Assembly (NCBI RefSeq): GCF_900199435.1
Contig: NZ_OAML01000003.1
Span: 1,567,166 to 1,631,165, forward strand
Length of the DNA: 64,000 nt
DNA from: Pygmaiobacter massiliensis
GTDB taxonomy: Bacteria > Bacillota > Clostridia > Oscillospirales > Ruminococcaceae
Direction: 5' to 3'
Part shown: piece by piece, positions 25,950 through 34,303 of the stretch
Numbering within the stretch: position 1 is the stretch's first letter
Layout of the letters: each line of letters opens with the position of its first letter
Program-made: the position numbers and the translations under genes
Notes under the pieces: model-generated
What the model saw: the letters and a program-made list of their open reading frames with translations, nothing else
What the model was told of the DNA's origin: nothing
Databases searched by the model: none

Positions 25950-26354
25950 ATGGAGCAAGAAATTTACACCGAAGCACTGGTTTATACAAAACGCTTTTAT
26001 AACCATATTACAGAATTATTCTCACTTACCGAGCAGCTGGCAGAAGCCGTAGACAGAGATGACCAGGTTTCGATGCGGATGCTGATTTCGATGCGAGAAG
26101 AGCCGATTTATAAAATGCGCGAGCTTGAGGCGATTTTTCACGACCAGCTAAACGAGTGGCCTGCACAGGACGCGGCCGAAATCGGAAGGATTTTAGAAGG
26201 CGGCACTGCAACCACAGAAAAAGAGGAACGACTGGCGAATGCACTGGCTGCAAACCGCAGATTCCTTCTTAAATTCGTAGAATTGGATCAGCGCATCAGC
26301 CGTAAACTGTGCGGAGAAAAATCCTTTTATGCGTCAAAAGAGCAAGAAGGCTAA
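25950..26354 (+). CDS. FliT-like flagellar chaperone or accessory protein
   Basis: The 134-residue, strongly helical and charged protein directly follows fliS after 8 nt. FliT-type export chaperones occupy this slot in Bacillus-type operons and are poorly conserved in sequence. It contains no recognisable catalytic motif. The name is inferred from position, size and helical composition only. Confidence 0.55.
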   Translation: MEQEIYTEALVYTKRFYNHITELFSLTEQLAEAVDRDDQVSMRMLISMREEPIYKMRELEAIFHDQLNEWPAQDAAEIGRILEGGTATTEKEERLANALAANRRFLLKFVELDQRISRKLCGEKSFYASKEQEG

Positions 26355-26449
26355 GCCGCGTCTCCGCTACATCTGATTTCCGGTTTAGACAGGTGAGGGC
26401 AACCGTTTAGCACCCCTCCGTTTTTAACAACAAAAGGAGAACACGCACT

Positions 26450-27187
26450 ATGCCCACAATACGCCTGGAAGATGTGACAAAAACTTTTTACTGGGAAAAA
26501 GGCAGGCTACCTGCTGCGCGCGAAGTAAACCTTAAAATAGAACAAGGCGAATTTTTGTTTGTTACCGGCAGCAGCGGGGCAGGCAAAAGCACCTTGCTGA
26601 ACCTTATTACCGGCGAGTTGCCGCCTGACCGCGGATTTGTTTATCTTGACGATCAAAACCTCAGCCAGGCCACCGGCAGAACGCTGCAGCAGGTGCGCAA
26701 ATGCTTTGGGCGTGTATGGCAGGAAGCAAGCCTGATTCGCAAAGCGACGATTGCAGAAAATTTGCTGATGGCGGTAGACCGTAAGAAGCTGAAAAAAGGC
26801 GAACGGGAAGCCGAGCGAATTGAAAAGGTGCTCGGGCTGGTAGGTATGCCGGGCGTAGAAAAGCACTATCCCGTAGAGCTCTCCAGTGGGGAATGCCGCC
26901 GCATCGAGTTAGCGCGTGCATTACTGAACAGCCCCCACATTTTAGTGCTGGACGAGCTTACCGCAAACCTTGATGCGGATAATATCTGGGATATGATGTA
27001 TCTTTTGGATGAACTGAACCGACAGGGCACGACCATTATCATGGCTACACATGCGAGCCAGATTGTCAACATTATGCGCCGCCGTGTGATTACTATGGTA
27101 GAAGGTAAGATTGCAGGCGATGTTGAAAACGGAAGATACGGATCTATTGTCAAAAAACGAAACACCAAACCTTACATTATAAAGTAG
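26450..27187 (+). CDS. FtsE-like ABC transporter ATP-binding protein without FtsX
   Basis: The 245-residue protein has an ABC nucleotide-binding fold with Walker A GSSGAGKST (about residues 41-49), a signature region LSSGECRRIELARAL, and Walker B ILVLDELTANLD. The D-loop reads DELTANLD where FtsE usually has DEPTGNLD. FtsE partners FtsX in controlling peptidoglycan hydrolases, but no ftsX or other permease is adjacent. The C-terminus adds a basic tail (KKRNTKPYIIK). It sits between the FliT-like and fapA genes, so it may act with the flagellar or surface machinery. Confidence 0.8.
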   Translation: MPTIRLEDVTKTFYWEKGRLPAAREVNLKIEQGEFLFVTGSSGAGKSTLLNLITGELPPDRGFVYLDDQNLSQATGRTLQQVRKCFGRVWQEASLIRKATIAENLLMAVDRKKLKKGEREAERIEKVLGLVGMPGVEKHYPVELSSGECRRIELARALLNSPHILVLDELTANLDADNIWDMMYLLDELNRQGTTIIMATHASQIVNIMRRRVITMVEGKIAGDVENGRYGSIVKKRNTKPYIIK

Positions 27188-27226
27188 CCGCAAACTGTTT
27201 TGCACCAATTCTAAAACAGAGTGAAA

Positions 27227-27328
27227 GCCTTGCGGTGGTTTTCTGTCTGCAAGGCATTATTCCTGTTGCGGGTACCAAGCGCAATTCCGAAATGAAGCAT
27301 CTGCAAGGCACTGCAAAAAATGCAGTGC
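27227..27328 (+). promoter_or_regulatory. Structured leader with competing hairpins upstream of fapA
   Basis: The 164-nt gap holds GCCTTGC (27227-27233), which can pair with GCAAGGC at 27249-27255 or with an identical GCAAGGC at 27303-27309. The 11-mer TCTGCAAGGCA occurs twice (27246-27256, 27300-27310). A further perfect hairpin, GCACTGCA/TGCAGTGC (27308-27315/27321-27328), overlaps the second copy and ends 5 nt before AAAGGAGG. Mutually exclusive folds near the ribosome site suggest translational control. Confidence 0.4.
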
Positions 27329-27351
27329 GCAGGAAAGGAGGAAGATCGCTG

Positions 27352-29130
27352 GTGGAAAAGAAGAAAACAGGGATTTCCGGTTGGATGGCTGCGTTGGGTG
27401 GAAAAAATGTGGCACAACCAGCCGATACTGCGCCCGATCCGGAAGTCCGCACCGAGGCCGAAACAACGGAACTGGGAGAGACCTTACCTTCCCAGGAAAC
27501 GGAAGAATCGCAAATCGAACCCGTTACCGACCGACTGAAGCTATCCTCGCAGGGACCGGTTTGGACCTTATGGCGTGAATGGAACGAAAAAGAAGAGGAC
27601 ACCAATCCGCCTTCACTTTCGCTGGAAAACAGCCCGGACGATACCGTGCAGTTTGAAGCGGAAGAGCTGGAAAAAGAAAAACAGCACGCAGCAGAGCTGC
27701 TGGAGCGTTTTGCTGCAGAACGCCTGAAAAAGCTAAGCGTCCCTGTGGCAGAGGGCCAGGATCCGATACGGCTGAAAGCACAATGCTGGGTTGTTGTGGC
27801 GCAAAGCGGGCTGGCGGCGTGGATGTTCGCGGTGCCGCCGACCGGCGGGGAACCACCGCTTACCGAAGAAGAGATTGCCGAAGCTTTGCGCAAGGCGAAA
27901 GTCACAACCGGGCTGCATGCAGAGCAATATCAGACACTGTTGCAAGAAAGACCCTACTTCCGCCTGTGTATGGTGGCATGGGGCGTCCCCGCGCTGCCGG
28001 GTAAAGACGGCGGTGTAACCGACCACTACCCGCGTGAAAATACCCGGCAGGTCGCTTTAGATGAAGAGGGCAACGTGGACTACCGTGCGCAGAGCTATGT
28101 GCAAACCATCAAAAAAGGCGATGTCATCTGCGATGTGTACGCCCCTGTGGAGGGCACCCCGGGTGTTATGGTAACCGGGCAGGTGATTAAGCCGCCGCCG
28201 GTGAAACCGGCTGTTTTGCCCCGCGGCAGCAATACAGCGCTGGACGAAGAGGGCCTGCACCTTGTTGCGACAATGAGCGGACACTTGCTATACCATACCA
28301 ATGCTTTTCAGGTGAAATCTATTTTGCAGGTACCCGGCAATGTGGATTATTCTACCGGCAACATCAACTTTTTGGGCGATGTACATATTGCAGGTGACGT
28401 GCGCGAAAAGTTTACCGTGCGTGCTACCGGTACCGTAACGATTGATGGGCTAGTAGAGGCTGCGACAGTGGAGGCTGACGGTGACATCATTGTTACCAAA
28501 GGAGTGCTGGGAGACAATAAAGCTTTGCTGAAAAGCAAAAAATCAGTAAAGGCAAAGTACCTTGAAAATTGCGTTGTTTACTCTGGCGACTGCACTTTTG
28601 CGGATTGCATTATTAACTCAGAAATTTATAGCGACCAGCGCATCAGTGTGCTGACCGGCCGAGGCACGATACTTGGCGGAAGCCTTACGGCCGCCGGACA
28701 AATTGAAGCAAACATCATTGGCTCGCAAAGCGGGCGCAAAACAGAAATTGTGCTGGGCGTGCTGCCGTATGTGCAAAAAGAGCAGGATGATAACCGTGTT
28801 GCGCTGGAGGCTTTGCGCAAAGAGCTGGAAGAAGTAAACAGGCAACTGAATTTCCTCGATAACCAGGGCAGTAAAGAGGAAGAAAACAAAAAACACGCCG
28901 ATTTGCGGCTGCGCAAATCGGTGCTGGCGTTGAAAGAAGCGAAACTGGTAAAGCGCCAGCAGGAGCTGATGGAAATGAAGGTGGACCGTGCACGCTGCCG
29001 CTTAGAGGCAGGAACCATTTACCCCACCACCATTTTGCAGATAGGCGCTGCCGTTCGGAAAATTGAGGAAGTTTGGAAGGGCTGCACCGCTGTATACGAC
29101 AGCCAGACCAAAGATATTGAGATTTTTTAG
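27352..29130 (+). CDS. FapA-family protein (DUF342)
   Basis: The 592-residue protein belongs to the flagellar assembly protein A family, once called DUF342. An acidic region covers about residues 15-110, then an N-terminal FapA domain follows (about 125-260). A right-handed beta-helix-like middle (about 300-440) has repeated turns such as GNVDYSTGNINFLGDVHIAG and TVTIDGLVEAATVEADGDII. The C-terminal part contains a coiled coil (about 465-560). GTG 27352 follows AAAGGAGG by 10 nt. Its biochemical role is unknown; the flagellar link comes from genome context. Confidence 0.85.
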   Translation: MEKKKTGISGWMAALGGKNVAQPADTAPDPEVRTEAETTELGETLPSQETEESQIEPVTDRLKLSSQGPVWTLWREWNEKEEDTNPPSLSLENSPDDTVQFEAEELEKEKQHAAELLERFAAERLKKLSVPVAEGQDPIRLKAQCWVVVAQSGLAAWMFAVPPTGGEPPLTEEEIAEALRKAKVTTGLHAEQYQTLLQERPYFRLCMVAWGVPALPGKDGGVTDHYPRENTRQVALDEEGNVDYRAQSYVQTIKKGDVICDVYAPVEGTPGVMVTGQVIKPPPVKPAVLPRGSNTALDEEGLHLVATMSGHLLYHTNAFQVKSILQVPGNVDYSTGNINFLGDVHIAGDVREKFTVRATGTVTIDGLVEAATVEADGDIIVTKGVLGDNKALLKSKKSVKAKYLENCVVYSGDCTFADCIINSEIYSDQRISVLTGRGTILGGSLTAAGQIEANIIGSQSGRKTEIVLGVLPYVQKEQDDNRVALEALRKELEEVNRQLNFLDNQGSKEEENKKHADLRLRKSVLALKEAKLVKRQQELMEMKVDRARCRLEAGTIYPTTILQIGAAVRKIEEVWKGCTAVYDSQTKDIEIF

Positions 29131-29146
29131 CTGGAGGAGATGAAAA

Positions 29147-29665
29147 GTGCGATTAGAACAACCCATCACTGCCCAATGGCTGCCAAAACTGGCAGAACAG
29201 TTGATGAGGAATGTTTTGAAGGACTGGGCGGAAATAGAAGTTTTGCGTCTGTCCGGCGCGCTTTCCGAGATTCCTCCGCTGGCAGTCAGCATCAAAATTG
29301 GCGGCGCGTATGACAGCTGTATTTTACTATACGGCGACCACAGTTTCTTTTTCAGGTTGGCTCAAACGCTTTTTGAGTGCAGCGAGCCGACTCAGGAAGA
29401 AGTAGAAGAAGCAGCAAAAGAATTTTTAAATATTCTCTGTGGGCAGCTGATTTCTGCGATTTATGATAAAACCGGCATTCCAGCCAGATTTTATCCTCCT
29501 TGCTTTTTTGAAACGGCGGACGTACCGCCTGCTGATTTGCAAAAAGGCCAAAGATTGTATTTTTGCAGTGACCGGCACGAACACCTGTTGCTTTATTTTG
29601 CAGATACCATTATCGCCAGAAAGGGAGATGACACAGATGAAATACCGTGTAATGGTAGTAGATGA
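29147..29665 (+). CDS. cheX: CheX-type CheY-P phosphatase
   Basis: CheX dephosphorylates CheY-P and has one active motif per subunit. The 172-residue protein carries the catalytic E-x2-N in EEAAKEFLNILCGQLISAIY (about residues 84-103). It starts with GTG after CTGGAGGAG. The following receiver gene overlaps its 3' end by 29 nt, which suggests the two act as a pair. With CheC and the FliY remnant, the window encodes three CheY-P phosphatase-family proteins. Confidence 0.85.
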   Translation: MRLEQPITAQWLPKLAEQLMRNVLKDWAEIEVLRLSGALSEIPPLAVSIKIGGAYDSCILLYGDHSFFFRLAQTLFECSEPTQEEVEEAAKEFLNILCGQLISAIYDKTGIPARFYPPCFFETADVPPADLQKGQRLYFCSDRHEHLLLYFADTIIARKGDDTDEIPCNGSR

Positions 29666-30035
29666 TTCTAAAATAACTTACTCGCAAGTAAAAAAGATGC
29701 TGCAGGACAGCGATTACGAAGTCGTCTCGCACTGCCGCACCGGCGAAGAAGCCCTTGCGGTTTATGAAGTGGTACAGCCGGATGTGGTGACGATGGATAT
29801 CGTGCTGCCCGGCATGGATGGCCTTGACGCGGCAAAATTAATCAGAGAACGGTGGCCACAGGCTTGCATTGTAATGGCGTCCTCGTTGGCATACGATAAT
29901 ACAATAGATGCAGCAGTAGCAATTGGCGCAGCTGGGTTTTTGTTTAAGCCTTTTAAAAAAGAAGGCTTGCTGGAGGCGCTGCGCAGCGCAATCGCAAAAA
30001 AAGCCGCATCGAACAGCCCGGAAGACGAAGTATGA
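29637..30035 (+). CDS. CheY-like stand-alone response regulator
   Basis: The 132-residue single receiver domain has VMVVDDSKI at the N-terminus, the phosphoacceptor Asp in VVTMDIVLPGMDG (about residue 54), and the conserved Lys in FLFKPFKKEG (about residue 105). ATG 29637 follows AAGGGAG and lies inside the 3' end of cheX. It differs from the first CheY of the window and has no output domain. It is probably a partner of CheX; whether it binds the switch is not determinable. Confidence 0.85.
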   Translation: MKYRVMVVDDSKITYSQVKKMLQDSDYEVVSHCRTGEEALAVYEVVQPDVVTMDIVLPGMDGLDAAKLIRERWPQACIVMASSLAYDNTIDAAVAIGAAGFLFKPFKKEGLLEALRSAIAKKAASNSPEDEV

Positions 30036-30053
30036 TGGATTGGCTGTGGCAAG

Positions 30054-30156
30054 CGGTTGCCGGTAAAAGGACCTCAAATTTGCCATGGGTGCATAGCTAA
30101 GCCATATCAAAGATGAGATATCGGCCACTTTTGATAGGCCGGACAAGTACCAACCG
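30054..30156 (+). promoter_or_regulatory. Structured 103-nt leader upstream of an EAL-HDOD gene
   Basis: CGGTTG (30054-30059) pairs with CAACCG (30151-30156), enclosing a hairpin built from GCCATATC and GATATCGGC (about 30101-30125, one bulge). CCGG blocks near both ends could pair alternatively. The closing helix ends about 7 nt before the AGTGAGGAG ribosome site region. It does not match the c-di-GMP-I consensus. Confidence 0.3.
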
Positions 30157-30175
30157 TAAAGAGTGAGGAGAAACT

Positions 30176-31408
30176 ATGGAAGCGTACATTGCGCGGCAGC
30201 CCATTTTCAACTGCAGAAAAAAGGTGGAAGGGTATGAGCTGCTTTATCGCGATAGTCTGACTGTAAACCAGGCCAACATCAGCAACGGCTGCCAGGCCAC
30301 CAGCCGCCTGCTTTCGGATGCAATCACTGTGTTTGGGCTGCCGCAGCTGACCAACTGGCGCCCTGCCTATATCAATTTCACAAAAGACCTCATCATGAAC
30401 GACTTTGTCCTGCTGGCCCAGCCGCAGGACATTGTGGTGGAAATTATAGAGGATATCAAAATTACAAATGTGCTTTTGCAAAAGCTGCAATTTTTAAAAG
30501 ATGAGGGCTACGTGCTGGCACTGGACGACTATACAGGAGATCAGGCGTTTCAAAGACTGCTGCCGTATATGGATATTGTAAAGGTCGACTTCCGCCTGAC
30601 TGATTACGATACCCAGCGCAGAATCGCAAACAATCTTAAAGATTCATCGATTACTTTGCTGGCAGAGAAGATAGAAACAGAAGAAGAGTTTGTCCGTTCG
30701 ATGCATCTGGGTTATCAACTTTTTCAAGGCTACTATTTTGAAAAGCCGGTTATTTTGCACCGTACGCTGCCTTCAATCGCCGCGTCTTCTTACGGTCGGA
30801 TTTTGCGAGAGCTGCATCAGGATGAAATTGATTTTGACCGCTGTGCGCACATCATTCATTCGGACGTTGTGCTTACTTATCGCATCATGCAAAAAATCCA
30901 GACCCTGCAATATTATCGTGGTAACATTATTACCGCAATTAAGCTGGCGCTTGTTATGATGGGGACACAGGAGTTCCGTCGCTGGACATTGCTGTTGCTT
31001 GCGCGTGAAAACAATGTAACAAGGTTTGATGAACTGGTACGCCAGTCTTACTTGCGGGGTATCTTTATAGAGCGGCTGATGCTGGAATCCAACATGGCGA
31101 AATATAGCGATCGCGGATTTTTGCTCGGTATGTTCAGTTTACTGGATCAAATTCTGGGCATTGAAATGAGTGAGTTGCTGCAAGAGATTAACGTTCCTGT
31201 GGTGATTTCAGAAGTGCTGCTGGACAAAGCAGAAAATGAATATTCTCGCTTTTTAGATTACGCAATGACATACGAAAAAGGCGACCCCAACGCAGAGCTG
31301 CCAGATTTGGATTTGCGGATTTGCCCTGAGCAGGTGGCAATGCTCTACATGGAGTGCATCAGAGAAACAGACCATATTTTTAATGAGCTAGGAGAGGTAT
31401 CCAGATAA
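30176..31408 (+). CDS. EAL-HDOD signalling protein with conserved EAL residues
   Basis: The 410-residue protein has an N-terminal EAL domain and a C-terminal HDOD domain (about residues 205-395). In contrast to its paralogue at 19268, it keeps most metal and catalytic positions: VVEIIED, LALDDYTGD, VKVDFR, AEKIETEEE and FQGYYF. The EAL motif itself reads GYELLYR. It may therefore bind and possibly hydrolyse c-di-GMP. GAGGAG precedes the start. Its stop overlaps the next ATG (TAATG). Confidence 0.85.
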   Translation: MEAYIARQPIFNCRKKVEGYELLYRDSLTVNQANISNGCQATSRLLSDAITVFGLPQLTNWRPAYINFTKDLIMNDFVLLAQPQDIVVEIIEDIKITNVLLQKLQFLKDEGYVLALDDYTGDQAFQRLLPYMDIVKVDFRLTDYDTQRRIANNLKDSSITLLAEKIETEEEFVRSMHLGYQLFQGYYFEKPVILHRTLPSIAASSYGRILRELHQDEIDFDRCAHIIHSDVVLTYRIMQKIQTLQYYRGNIITAIKLALVMMGTQEFRRWTLLLLARENNVTRFDELVRQSYLRGIFIERLMLESNMAKYSDRGFLLGMFSLLDQILGIEMSELLQEINVPVVISEVLLDKAENEYSRFLDYAMTYEKGDPNAELPDLDLRICPEQVAMLYMECIRETDHIFNELGEVSR

Positions 31409-32223
31409 TGCGAACCATAAGTAGAGCGGCCACGATTTTGCTGCCTGCAATTTTATTAACCGCCACGGTGCTCAGCGGCTGCGGTAAAGATGCACCGCAA
31501 CCCCCGGAGGCATATGTAATTGGCGAGGACAGCGCGTCCCCACTGGACCAAATGCTGACAGAGGATAACGGCAGCCTTGTTGCAATAGAGGAGCCGAAAG
31601 AAGACGCTTCTTCTGGCACAGCGCCGGTTTACGTTTATCGCTATGAAAAGATTGCACAGGTAAACGAAACGGTAAAAGCTTACGCGGAGTGGCTGACAAC
31701 ACAAGATTCTGAATTTAATGTTATGGATGAAGCTGCTGAAGTAACAGAAATGCCGGACCTGTTGCCTACCGAAGGCACGTTGCGCGTAGCAAAATCATCG
31801 GCTGTAGAAAAGCATATCTTTGCCATTGACCTTGCGTGGAAAGACGAGGAGTGCACCGTTACGGTAAGCCAGCCAGAGGGCAGAATTACAGAGCCGGTAG
31901 AGCCAATGACCATAAGCGAAGCGATTTCTTATTTTAAGAAGCTGGAACCTGCAGACGTGGGGTTGACCGGTGATAAGATGAGCGATTATCAGATTTACCC
32001 GGTAGACGGCCTTGTTTTTGTGGACAACCGCGCTTGTCTTAAGTTTAGCATCTACAACACTACCGACCCACAGCTGACCGGGCAGGTACAGGGAATTTAT
32101 TTAATGACAGGGGATAAAAAATATCTCTACCGGCTAGACCAAAAAAATGAAACCATTACGCAGCTTTTGCCTAAAATTGCTGCAAGCTCTGATACAAAAA
32201 GCAGCAGCCAAAACGCCGCTTAA
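31408..32223 (+). CDS. Predicted lipoprotein of unknown function
   Basis: The 271-residue protein has a type II signal peptide with lipobox LSGC (lipidated Cys near residue 28), then an acidic linker. A mixed alpha/beta body follows (about residues 75-255) and ends in a Ser/Lys/Gln-rich tail. No domain is recognised with confidence. It starts on the A of the preceding TAA, so translation is coupled to the EAL-HDOD gene. A strong terminator follows, marking the end of the motility island. Confidence 0.8.
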   Translation: MRTISRAATILLPAILLTATVLSGCGKDAPQPPEAYVIGEDSASPLDQMLTEDNGSLVAIEEPKEDASSGTAPVYVYRYEKIAQVNETVKAYAEWLTTQDSEFNVMDEAAEVTEMPDLLPTEGTLRVAKSSAVEKHIFAIDLAWKDEECTVTVSQPEGRITEPVEPMTISEAISYFKKLEPADVGLTGDKMSDYQIYPVDGLVFVDNRACLKFSIYNTTDPQLTGQVQGIYLMTGDKKYLYRLDQKNETITQLLPKIAASSDTKSSSQNAA

Positions 32224-32225
32224 AA

Positions 32226-32265
32226 CAGAAAAGCTGATACCGGAATTTCGGTATCAGCTTTTCTG
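32226..32265. terminator. Terminator at the end of the motility island
   Basis: CAGAAAAGCTGATACCG (32226-32242) pairs perfectly with its complement at 32249-32265 across a 6-nt loop. The 17-bp stem lies 3 nt after the lipoprotein stop and is followed by CTTTT. It also faces the convergent AAA+ gene and may work in both directions. Confidence 0.8.
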
Positions 32266-32307
32266 CTTTTGGAGGGAAAGGGAACAACGCCAAATTGTTT
32301 TTATGAC

Positions 32308-33723
32308 CTATGCGCCCCGCCGTTTGGCGTCAGCGGGGGGAGGTGGAGCCAACGGAACCAGACGAAGCGCATCGACAGTGCCTTCAAGTCGCATCGGGGT
32401 ATCGGGGTAATCCTCTGCATGGCAGAGCAAAAACTCGGTAAGATACCCTTCAATAATGCTGGCGTGAGAGCGCACCGAAAACGCTTCGGTGACGGCCTGG
32501 TCCAGAATAGCCTGAATAATAGCGGGGGAAACATACACGATTTCGATGTCGAACTCGCGCCCTAATGCAACAATTTGCTGTGCGATAATGAGTACCTTGG
32601 CACGGTTATCCAGCGGTAAAAATTCGATATATCCGCCAAAGCGCCCTGCAATCTCTTTTAGCACGCCACTGTCTGCCAAAGCACGGCGCCCGCGCTCGTT
32701 GGCCTCAAAAATGCGATTGGCAAGCGAAACAGTGCCTGGAGCGGAAAAACTGGACAAGGCGGATGTGTTCACCGGCTCTTGGCTGCGGTGCCCCAGTTTG
32801 CCAGATAAGTCGGTATTGGTTGTAAACAAAAAGATGCAGCGGCGAAAATCCAACTCGCGCTTATGACCGGAAAACTCTTTGCGGGCAGCACAACGGCCTT
32901 CATCAAGAACAGACATCAGGGTTTTTAAAACTTCCGGATGCGCTTTTTCAAGTTCGTCAAACATAAATACGGTGTTGGGGTTTTGCATTACGGCCTCCAA
33001 TACCGGCTTATCATCGTAGCCCACATAGCCCGGGGGTGCCCCGACGAGGCGATATACCGAATGTGCCTGGGTAAAAGTGTTTAGCTCCGTCCAGACAAAT
33101 TGATAAGTGTTTTCGCCCAAAAAGCTGTTAAGCACCGGCGCAACCTGTTTGCCAAGCTCTGACTTACCGACCCCGGTGGGGCCGTGAAAGATGAGTGAAA
33201 GCGGGCGAAGCGGATTTTTTTTACTAATATGCGTGAAAAGCTTAAACGCGGTTGCCTCTATGGCACGCTCCTGCCCGATTACCGTGCGCCCAAGCGCGGC
33301 GGCGAGGGCCTGATAGCCCGGAGAGCGGGATGCAGTGCTTTCGGGCAGCACCACCTCATCTGCTTCTGTAAGAGAAGTAGTGGGACCAAACGGCACAGGG
33401 GTAAAGCTGCCCTGTGCAAGATCGCCCAAAAATGACTGTAAGGCATCAAAGTTAGCAAAGCCTTGCCGAGAAGTACGAAACAGGCAGACCGCCGCGGTGT
33501 TGCGCCCAGTGTAAGAAACTGGGGGAAACACCGACATAAGATACCCTGTGCGGTCACGCCAAAAGCTTACAGTCGCCTGCTGCGGCCGGCAACCCGGCAA
33601 AAGCAGGCAGTTGCCAAACTCATAAGACCGCCCCTCTTGAGAGGCAGCGTCGATTTGCGCCTTGAGGCAGCGGTAATCAGCAGGGCTGCAGGCAGCAAAG
33701 CGAGAAAGTGAATTTTGCGACAT
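32308..33723 (-). CDS. Single-ring Clp/ClpB-like AAA+ ATPase
   Basis: The 471-residue protein has one AAA+ module resembling the second ring of ClpA/ClpB: Walker A GPTGVGKSE, a pore-like GAPPGYVGYDD, Walker B VFMFDELEKAHPE and a sensor region FTTNTDLSGK. The first ~150 residues are unlike Clp N-domains or ClpB D1 and may bind a specific partner. No ClpP-docking loop is obvious. It is transcribed alone. Its target is unknown. AAAGGA lies upstream of ATG 33723. Confidence 0.82.
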   Translation of the reverse strand: MSQNSLSRFAACSPADYRCLKAQIDAASQEGRSYEFGNCLLLPGCRPQQATVSFWRDRTGYLMSVFPPVSYTGRNTAAVCLFRTSRQGFANFDALQSFLGDLAQGSFTPVPFGPTTSLTEADEVVLPESTASRSPGYQALAAALGRTVIGQERAIEATAFKLFTHISKKNPLRPLSLIFHGPTGVGKSELGKQVAPVLNSFLGENTYQFVWTELNTFTQAHSVYRLVGAPPGYVGYDDKPVLEAVMQNPNTVFMFDELEKAHPEVLKTLMSVLDEGRCAARKEFSGHKRELDFRRCIFLFTTNTDLSGKLGHRSQEPVNTSALSSFSAPGTVSLANRIFEANERGRRALADSGVLKEIAGRFGGYIEFLPLDNRAKVLIIAQQIVALGREFDIEIVYVSPAIIQAILDQAVTEAFSVRSHASIIEGYLTEFLLCHAEDYPDTPMRLEGTVDALRLVPLAPPPPADAKRRGA

Positions 33724-34144
33724 AGTTCAAGTAATCCTTTCTACGGCATGAGTTAACAATCCATTCAATAACAGTATGAGGAAAAATTTGAGATTCAAAC
33801 ACTCGCAAGACAAAATTTACCTATTTAAATCATGCTGGCAGGAAGATTGCTGCTGCTGTTTCATGGTCCCAGCTTCATTCTTTTGATATAGTTGGCTTAA
33901 AGACAAAATCAAAACAACAAGCTTTTTATGAGAACGCGAGCTTACCGCTATGCCTTCATCGAGTGTGAGCTTCCCAGAAAATTTCTGAAGTTAAAAAGCA
34001 CCCTGTTGAGGGCGAAACCAAATGGCAGTTTGGCTAAGGAATAAGCAATGGCGGCGGTAAAGCAGCTAAGGTCGACCTTTCCACCCTCAGCTTTGAAAGC
34101 CGCAGAAAAAAGGCCAGCATGCGACAGGATTTTACCAAAATAAA
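33724..34144. other. Intergenic stretch without a recognisable gene
   Basis: The region between the AAA+ gene and the tRNA terminator shows only short frames without ribosome sites or family resemblance. It is A/T-rich compared with the flanking genes. Nothing further can be supported here. Confidence 0.5.
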
Positions 34145-34182
34145 AGGACTGAAAACACAAGCGAGCTTGCATTTTCAGTCCT
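34145..34182 (-). terminator. Terminator of the tRNA-Arg transcript
   Basis: AGGACTGAAAA and TTTTCAGTCCT form a perfect 11-bp stem with an inner GC-containing loop; on the minus strand it is followed by TTTTATTTTGG. It lies just downstream of the tRNA. Confidence 0.8.
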
Positions 34183-34185
34183 GAA

Positions 34186-34262
34186 TGGTGTCCCCGCCCG
34201 GAGTCGAACCGGGGGCCTCTCCCTTAGGAGGGGAGCGCTCTATCCATCTGAGCTACGGAGAC
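34186..34262 (-). tRNA. tRNA-Arg (anticodon CCT)
   Basis: On the minus strand the sequence folds as a complete tRNA: acceptor stem GTCTCCG/CGGGGAC, D-arm GCTC...GAGC, anticodon stem CTCCC/GGGAG with loop CTCCTAA, T-arm with GGTTCGACTCC, and an encoded CCA. The anticodon CCT reads AGG, an arginine codon. It stands alone. Confidence 0.95.
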
Positions 34263-34275
34263 ATATATTTTATTA

Positions 34276-34303
34276 AGGATAAACGGTTTATGAGAGATAT
34301 CAA
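34276..34303 (-). promoter_or_regulatory. Candidate promoter for tRNA-Arg
   Basis: On the minus strand TTGATA (34298-34303), a 16-nt spacer and TATCCT (34276-34281) lie about 14 nt upstream of the tRNA 5' end. Confidence 0.4.

Noticed and set aside
30036-30175. A c-di-GMP-I (GEMM) riboswitch before the EAL-HDOD gene
   Set aside because: The conserved GGACGCAAAGCC-type core and tetraloop receptor are absent.
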